Shown here: piece after piece, positions 59,798 through 64,000 of the stretch
Layout: every line of letters begins with the position of its first letter
Numbering within the stretch: the first letter of the stretch is position 1
Assembly (NCBI GenBank): GCA_040394475.1
Contig: JBEBSD010000002.1
Span: forward strand, 1 to 64,000
Reading direction: 5' to 3'
DNA length: 64,000 nt
From: JBEBSD01 sp040394475
Lineage (GTDB): Bacteria > Bacteroidota > Bacteroidia > Cytophagales > Spirosomataceae
Notes under the pieces: model-generated
Seen by the model: the letters and a program-made list of their open reading frames with translations, nothing else
What the model was told of the DNA's origin: nothing
Database searches by the model: none
Translations under genes and position numbers: made by a program

Positions 59798-60721
59798 ATG
59801 ATAAAATCAAAATTACGGATCATATTTATGGGAACGCCTGATTTTGCTGTAGCAAGTCTGAAAGCGCTGGTTGAAAATGGCTGTGAGGTTGTGGCAGTGG
59901 TAACCGCACCCGACCGCCCCGCCGGTAGGGGACTCAAGCTGACCCCTTCTCCTGTCAAGGTTTATGCAGCGGCGCAGGGAATTGATGTTTTGCAGCCGGA
60001 AAAGCTGCGGAATCCGTCGTTCCTTACCCGTTTAGGTGCCTATCAGGCAGATTTACAGGTGGTTGTGGCTTTCAGGATGCTCCCGGAAGTCGTGTGGGCC
60101 ATGCCCGGACGAGGCACCTTTAACCTGCACGCGTCGTTGCTGCCCGATTACCGCGGCGCGGCGCCTATCAACTGGGCAATTATAAACGGGGAAACGGAAA
60201 CCGGGGTGACTACTTTTTTTATTGAGAAGGAGATTGATACCGGGAAAATTATCTTTCAGGAAAAGGAACCGGTATCCCCTGACGATACGGCGGGAGATGT
60301 ATACGGGCGGCTGATGGAAAAAGGGGCCTCACTGGTCGTGAAGACGGTTGAGGCGATCACAGCCGGCGTGTATCCCCAAGTTTCGCAACCGCCGGCAACA
60401 ATAGGTAAGGAAGCGCCGAAGTTGTTCAAAGAGACCTGTCGGATCGATTGGGACCGGACTCGCCCGGAAATCCGCAATTTCGTCCGCGGGTTGTCACCGT
60501 ACCCCGCGGCCTGGACCGTGCTGAATGGCCTGCAGTGTAAAATTTATCGCGTCACAGAAATAGAAGATGCCCGGGAGGGGGAAACAGGAAGTTACTACTC
60601 CGACGGTAAGACTTACCTGGCGTTCAAGGCTTCCGATGGCTGGCTGTCGGTGGAAGATTTACAGCTGGAGGGCAAACGCCGCATGCGCACCGATGAATTG
60701 TTGCGGGGCTATAAGCTATAA
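59798..60721 (+). CDS. fmt: Methionyl-tRNA formyltransferase
   Basis: From the ATG at 59798 the enzyme is 307 residues. It formylates initiator Met-tRNA using 10-formyl-tetrahydrofolate. Motifs are RIIFMGTPDFAVASLKAL near the start, VTAPDRPAGRGLKLTPSPVK, the folate/catalytic site FNLHASLLPDYRGAAPINWAIINGETETGVTTF (near 105-140), and a C-terminal tRNA-binding domain (VRGLSPYPAAWTVL). A TTG five codons upstream is less likely. It is convergent with the HAD gene, overlapping by 6 bp. Confidence 0.97.
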   Translation: MIKSKLRIIFMGTPDFAVASLKALVENGCEVVAVVTAPDRPAGRGLKLTPSPVKVYAAAQGIDVLQPEKLRNPSFLTRLGAYQADLQVVVAFRMLPEVVWAMPGRGTFNLHASLLPDYRGAAPINWAIINGETETGVTTFFIEKEIDTGKIIFQEKEPVSPDDTAGDVYGRLMEKGASLVVKTVEAITAGVYPQVSQPPATIGKEAPKLFKETCRIDWDRTRPEIRNFVRGLSPYPAAWTVLNGLQCKIYRVTEIEDAREGETGSYYSDGKTYLAFKASDGWLSVEDLQLEGKRRMRTDELLRGYKL

Positions 60722-61420
60722 AAACCGGCGGAGTTCGCTGAGGTCCCGGATCGTCGGGAGGTCGGTTGGATCGTTTGCCCCCGGCGCAGGATTAAAGTGA
60801 ATGGCGTCCATCCCGACATTCCGGGCTCCCTCTATGTCGGCCTCCAGGTTATCTCCGATCATCACGGAATGGGTGACGGAAGTCCGGGCATTAGTCACTG
60901 CATAATGAAATATCCCCGGATGAGGCTTCAGAATTCCGATTACTTCCGAAATCACCACCGAATCGAAATACTGAACGAGGTTGCTGCACTGAATTTTGGT
61001 GGTACACGCCTCCCGGAAGCCATTGGAAATGAGGTGGAGCGTGTATTTCTCTTTCAGGTAGCCGAGTGTTTCGTGGGTGTTCGGAAATAAATGGGTCTTC
61101 TGTGGACAGATGCTCAGGTAGTCCTGCTCGAATTGCAGGGGAAATAATTCAGGATTGAGACCAAGTTCGGCAAACGTGTCTGCAAAACGTCGTTTTCGAA
61201 GTGTCGTTTTATCCAGCTGACCCAGGTTATAGGCTGCCCAAAGCCGTTGATTATTCCGGTTGTAGGTCGTAATAAAAGCCGAGGCGTCGCTTGTCTCCAG
61301 GAGTTTGTCAAAGCGGTAGCTGAAAAACAATTCGGTCAGCGTTTCGCGGGCATTGCGTTCAAAGTCCCACAGGGTATGGTCCAGATCAAAAAACAGGTGT
61401 TCTTTGGGATGTGCAAACAT
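60716..61420 (-). CDS. HAD-family pyrimidine nucleotidase (YjjG-like)
   Basis: The 234-residue phosphatase has the HAD motifs: I, FFDLDHTLWDFERNA (nucleophile Asp near residue 12); II, LHLISNGFREA (near 130); a Lys in EVIGILKPHPGIF; and IV, VMIGDNLEADIEGARNVGMDAI (near 190). The sequence fits the YjjG group, which removes phosphate from non-canonical pyrimidine nucleotides. A TAATTTTG box at 61425-61432 on the minus strand sits directly upstream, so the message may be almost leaderless. Confidence 0.92.
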   Translation of the reverse strand: MFAHPKEHLFFDLDHTLWDFERNARETLTELFFSYRFDKLLETSDASAFITTYNRNNQRLWAAYNLGQLDKTTLRKRRFADTFAELGLNPELFPLQFEQDYLSICPQKTHLFPNTHETLGYLKEKYTLHLISNGFREACTTKIQCSNLVQYFDSVVISEVIGILKPHPGIFHYAVTNARTSVTHSVMIGDNLEADIEGARNVGMDAIHFNPAPGANDPTDLPTIRDLSELRRFL

Positions 61421-61454
61421 GCTGCAAAATTAGCAAATAACAGGACAGTGAAAA

Positions 61455-61490
61455 GCCATCATGCCACAGGAATTTCTGCGGCATGATGGC
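61455..61490 (-). terminator. Intrinsic terminator after the fucP-like gene
   Basis: GCCATCATGCC (61455-61465) pairs with GGCATGATGGC (61480-61490), extended by CAG/CTG within the loop. Read leftward it is followed by TTTTCACTG. It lies 6 bp after the stop of the transporter gene. Confidence 0.75.
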
Positions 61491-61496
61491 AATACG

Positions 61497-62732
61497 TTAT
61501 TCCTGTATTTTATAAAATTTATAGCCGAAAAGAAAAATGACCAGGTAGCAGATGATGGGCAGGTAGTAAGCGATGCCGGCGTCTATATCGGCGAGTCTAC
61601 CCATCACAGGCGGGAACAATGCCCCCCCTACAACGGCCATTACCAGGAAGGAGGAAGCTTGCTGCGTTTTGTTGCCCATGTTTTTCAGGCCGAGGCTGAA
61701 AATGGTCGGGAACATGATGCTGAAGAAGAAGTTCAGCATCAGCAGGGCGATAAACGAAATCCAACCGAAGTTTTGTGCAACGAGCAGGCACATGATAATA
61801 TTGCTGAGCCCTGCCGCCGCCAGTAACTTATGGGGCGCAATAAAACGCATCAGGAACGTTCCGACAAACCGCCCGACCATCATCAATACCATGCTGAATG
61901 CGAAATAATAGGCGGCGGTGGATTCATCCAGGTGCATTTTCTCGACGCCGTAATTGATGAAAAATGCCCACGTACCGCCCTGGGCAGCGGTGTTGAACAA
62001 CTGGGCGAGTACAGCCCAGCGGAAATGCCGTTGCCGCAGGGGATTCGTTACTGTGGCTGCCGATGCTCCCGGAATCTCGGCAGCGTGCGGGTTTTGCAGG
62101 GGCGGTACCTTTACAAAAGCGAAAGCAATCCCGATCGCCACGATCACACTCCCGATTACCTGGTAAAGCAATTTAACAGAGGTCAGGTCGTTCGCACTGC
62201 CTTCCGAAACGCTCAGGATAAAATAACCGCCGATCAAAGGACCGATTACGGCCCCTAAACCGTTGAACGACTGTGCGAAATTAATCCGTTGATCGCTGGT
62301 CTGCTGGACGCCCAGGCTGCCTACAAAAGGGTGGGCGACGGCCTCCAGGGTTGCCAGTCCGCAGGCGAGTACAAAAAGTGCTATGCGAAAAAAACCGAAA
62401 GAGGCGGCATCCGCGGCGGGTGTAAAGAGAAAAGCGCCCAGTGCATACAACCCCAAGCCTAACAAAACGCCGTTTTTATAGCCAAAGCGTTTCATAAATA
62501 AACCTGCGGGTATCCCCATAATGGCATAGGCGCCAAAAATAGAGAACTGTACCAGTCCTGACTCTGCTTTGCTGACATGCAGAACATTCTGAAAATGCTT
62601 GTTCAACACGTCTCCCATGGTAATGGCAATGCCCCAGAGCATAAACAGCGAGGTGACAAAAACGAGGGTGGTGAGATATTTCTTTTCAGTAAACGGCGAG
62701 GCGGGGGCCGCTTGTTTAGTCTCGGGGATCAT
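61497..62732 (-). CDS. FucP-like MFS sugar transporter
   Basis: The 411-residue protein has twelve membrane helices and belongs to the fucose/glucose/galactose-proton symporter branch of MFS. Typical pieces are VTSLFMLWGIAITMGDVLNKHFQNVLHVSKAESGLVQF (near 25-62), PAGLFMKRFGYKNGVLLGLGLYALGAFLF, ANPF-like AHPFVGSLGV, NFAQSFNGLGAVIGPLIGGYF and RFVGTFLMRFIAPHKLL in the second half. It imports a sugar with protons. L-fucose is only the family name; no catabolic genes for it are adjacent. Confidence 0.92.
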   Translation of the reverse strand: MIPETKQAAPASPFTEKKYLTTLVFVTSLFMLWGIAITMGDVLNKHFQNVLHVSKAESGLVQFSIFGAYAIMGIPAGLFMKRFGYKNGVLLGLGLYALGAFLFTPAADAASFGFFRIALFVLACGLATLEAVAHPFVGSLGVQQTSDQRINFAQSFNGLGAVIGPLIGGYFILSVSEGSANDLTSVKLLYQVIGSVIVAIGIAFAFVKVPPLQNPHAAEIPGASAATVTNPLRQRHFRWAVLAQLFNTAAQGGTWAFFINYGVEKMHLDESTAAYYFAFSMVLMMVGRFVGTFLMRFIAPHKLLAAAGLSNIIMCLLVAQNFGWISFIALLMLNFFFSIMFPTIFSLGLKNMGNKTQQASSFLVMAVVGGALFPPVMGRLADIDAGIAYYLPIICYLVIFLFGYKFYKIQE

Positions 62733-62972
62733 ATAGAATGGTTGATTTGCAACAGTTAATTCCCATAGGTTAAAAGAAAACCCGCGAAGAACGGTAGATT
62801 AAACGTTCCGGACAGTGTTGTCTGTTTTTTGCGTCGAAAGTAGTGTTTTTTTGAGATAGAACAGGTAATATCTCCTTTTTTCTTTGGGGAATTGTTGAAG
62901 AGCCGAACATGCGGCATCGGGGACAGGCGGACGGTTCGGCGGCTGTCCATACGAGAACAGCCGGGTGCTTTC

Positions 62973-63003
62973 TTGGCTTCGTGAAGGTTATCCTTTAATA
63001 TTG
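62973..63003 (+). promoter_or_regulatory. Putative promoter of folA
   Basis: TTG (62973-62975), a 20-bp spacer and TAATATTG (62996-63003) match the Bacteroidota pattern with one mismatch in the -7 box. The predicted start near 63009 leaves a leader of about 20 nt. The rest of the 62733-62972 gap shows no gene. Confidence 0.6.
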
Positions 63004-63028
63004 CAGCAGCAATAAAGTCCCAACGAAA

Positions 63029-63547
63029 ATGAAAGTATCCCTGATGGTGGCCGCGGCCTTGCGCGGAGAAATTGGTAAAGACAACCGTTTGTTGTGGCAT
63101 TTGCCAAAGGACCTCAGGCGCTTTAAACAGCTCACGCTTGGGAAGCCGATCATTATGGGGCGGAAAACATTTGAAGCGATCGGGAAACCGCTTCCCGGCC
63201 GGACATCAATCGTAGTCACCCGGAGCAACGATTTGTCGCATACCGGGATATTGGCGGCAGCATCGATGGAAGCGGCGCTGAGAATTGCGCTGCAACTGGG
63301 CGCCGAAGAAGCAGTCGTTATAGGCGGAGGGGAAATTTACCGGCTCGCAATGCCTTACGTCTCTGTGATTTACCTGACGCGGGTTCATACCGAAACCGAT
63401 GCCGACACCTGGTTTCAGATGCCGGCACCGGAAGAGTGGATAGAAACGGGAAGGGAATGGCACGGCCCGGATGAAAAGCATGCATTTCCGTTTGAATTTA
63501 TTGACCTCCGGCGAAACGTTCCGGCGGCCGCTGTACCGGACCTGTAA
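63029..63547 (+). CDS. folA: Dihydrofolate reductase
   Basis: The 172-residue enzyme reduces dihydrofolate to tetrahydrofolate with NADPH. Motifs are VSLMVAAALRGEIGKDNRLLWHLPKDLRRFKQLTLG (near 3-38, with WHLPKD and the catalytic acidic residue), KPIIMGRKTFEAIGKPLPGRTSIVVTR (near 39-65), AVVIGGGEIYRLAMPYV and YLTRVHTETDADTWF. Length is normal for chromosomal DHFR; no resistance context is present. It is convergent with the receptor gene at the window end. Confidence 0.96.
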   Translation: MKVSLMVAAALRGEIGKDNRLLWHLPKDLRRFKQLTLGKPIIMGRKTFEAIGKPLPGRTSIVVTRSNDLSHTGILAAASMEAALRIALQLGAEEAVVIGGGEIYRLAMPYVSVIYLTRVHTETDADTWFQMPAPEEWIETGREWHGPDEKHAFPFEFIDLRRNVPAAAVPDL

Positions 63548-63558
63548 GACCGCGCTTC

Positions 63559-64000
63559 TTACAACCGGAATTTCAACCCGCACATGAGCCATCTTCCCGG
63601 CATCTGCGCCCCTAACAGATCGCTATAACGGGTGTTCGTGAGGTTGTCTGATTGTACAAACAACGACATATGAGCGGGAATCAGCGCATAGGCTGCCTGA
63701 AGGTTGATAACCGCGTACTGTTTACTGATATGCGTTTCCAAATTCGCTGCCTCCCGTTGTTCCCGTACCTTGTAAAGGCCGTTCACGGCGGCATTCCATC
63801 GTCCTTTTTGCCAGGTAAGCGAAAAGTTGGTCAGCAGCCGTGCATGGGAGGCGATGTAAAAGGAAGGCACCTGGCCGGCACCGTCGCTGTCAAGCAGCGT
63901 GATGCCCAGAATGGCTGACAGCCGGTGATCCCCGCCAAGGGTCTGACTGTACTGGCCATCGATTTCAACCCCTCTGGTCGTTATCCGGGCGATGTTCCGG
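63559..64000 (-). CDS. TonB-dependent receptor, C-terminal part (cut by window end)
   Basis: The open frame runs to the window edge without a start. The last 147 residues are typical outer membrane barrel strands: RITTRGVEIDGQYSQTL, HRLSAILGITLLD, TNFSLTWQKGRWNAAVNGLY and KQYAVINLQAAYALIP. They end with the SDNLTNTRYSDLLGAQMPGRW signature and a final strand closing in Phe-Arg-Leu. The MPGRW ending resembles BtuB and siderophore receptors rather than SusC. The substrate and N-terminal plug are outside the window. Confidence 0.88.
   Translation of the reverse strand, partial: RNIARITTRGVEIDGQYSQTLGGDHRLSAILGITLLDSDGAGQVPSFYIASHARLLTNFSLTWQKGRWNAAVNGLYKVREQREAANLETHISKQYAVINLQAAYALIPAHMSLFVQSDNLTNTRYSDLLGAQMPGRWLMCGLKFRL

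Noticed and set aside
62756..63100. A 114-codon minus-strand frame between the fucP-like gene and folA
   Set aside because: It overlaps the start of folA and its promoter, and the composition is not protein-like.

Overview
The window looks like chromosomal DNA of a free-living Bacteroidota bacterium of the Cytophagales/Chitinophagales kind. The signs are a SusC/SusD pair whose SusC carries an STN signalling domain and is preceded by FecR and an ECF sigma factor, a menaquinone gene (menA), a tRNA gene without encoded CCA, and promoters of the Bacteroidota form TTG-N19..21-TAnnTTTG in front of many genes. No rRNA, CRISPR array, intact transposase or prophage was seen. Base composition is about half G+C by eye, with a few AT-rich intergenic stretches. 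The genus cannot be fixed from this sequence.

Layout. 0.1-8.5 kb: a leftward sigma/anti-sigma/SusC/SusD uptake locus ending in an exported PHP-domain protein. 8.5-15.4 kb: leftward housekeeping genes (alkyltransferase-like protein, DUF3109, LysM transglycosylase, O-methyltransferase) and a galE-rfbB-rfbA nucleotide-sugar operon. 15.5-27.9 kb: mixed strands with a SirB1-like protein, a phosphopantetheinyl transferase, a WD40 protein, DivIVA, folB, a large unrecognised anchored protein, a DUF4136/beta-barrel pair, DinB, GtrA, a FAN1-type nuclease and pgk. 28-35.5 kb: a broken AlbA_2 fragment, a TIM-barrel isomerase, an ACC deaminase-like enzyme, xerD, phzF, an EamA exporter, an OmpA-family protein and pth. 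35.5-44.5 kb: pyrR, argS, glutathione peroxidase, menA, a second TIM-barrel isomerase and an ScfR-like regulator. 44.6-50.4 kb: a complete RND tripartite efflux operon. 50.5-56.9 kb: cmoA translationally coupled to a membrane methyltransferase, DUF1275, a flavin reductase, a Ca-type P-ATPase and a PAP2-like protein. 57-64 kb: tRNA-Leu(GAG), gluconokinase, greA, fmt, a HAD nucleotidase, a fucP-like transporter, folA and the 3' end of a TonB-dependent receptor.

The most unusual signals lie between the annotated genes. A 31-codon reading frame upstream of greA has its own two-box promoter, and its stop codon lies inside an intrinsic terminator. A structured RNA candidate at 24.0-24.17 kb has a promoter, three hairpins and a terminator. 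A second small transcript is possible on the minus strand at 34.46-34.66 kb. Two distant intergenic arrays (22.0 and 56.2 kb) share the same degenerate 7-bp unit. A near-perfect 30-bp palindrome precedes fecR. Among the genes, the cmoA/membrane-methyltransferase pair, the FAN1-like nuclease and three unrecognised envelope or secreted proteins deserve most attention.
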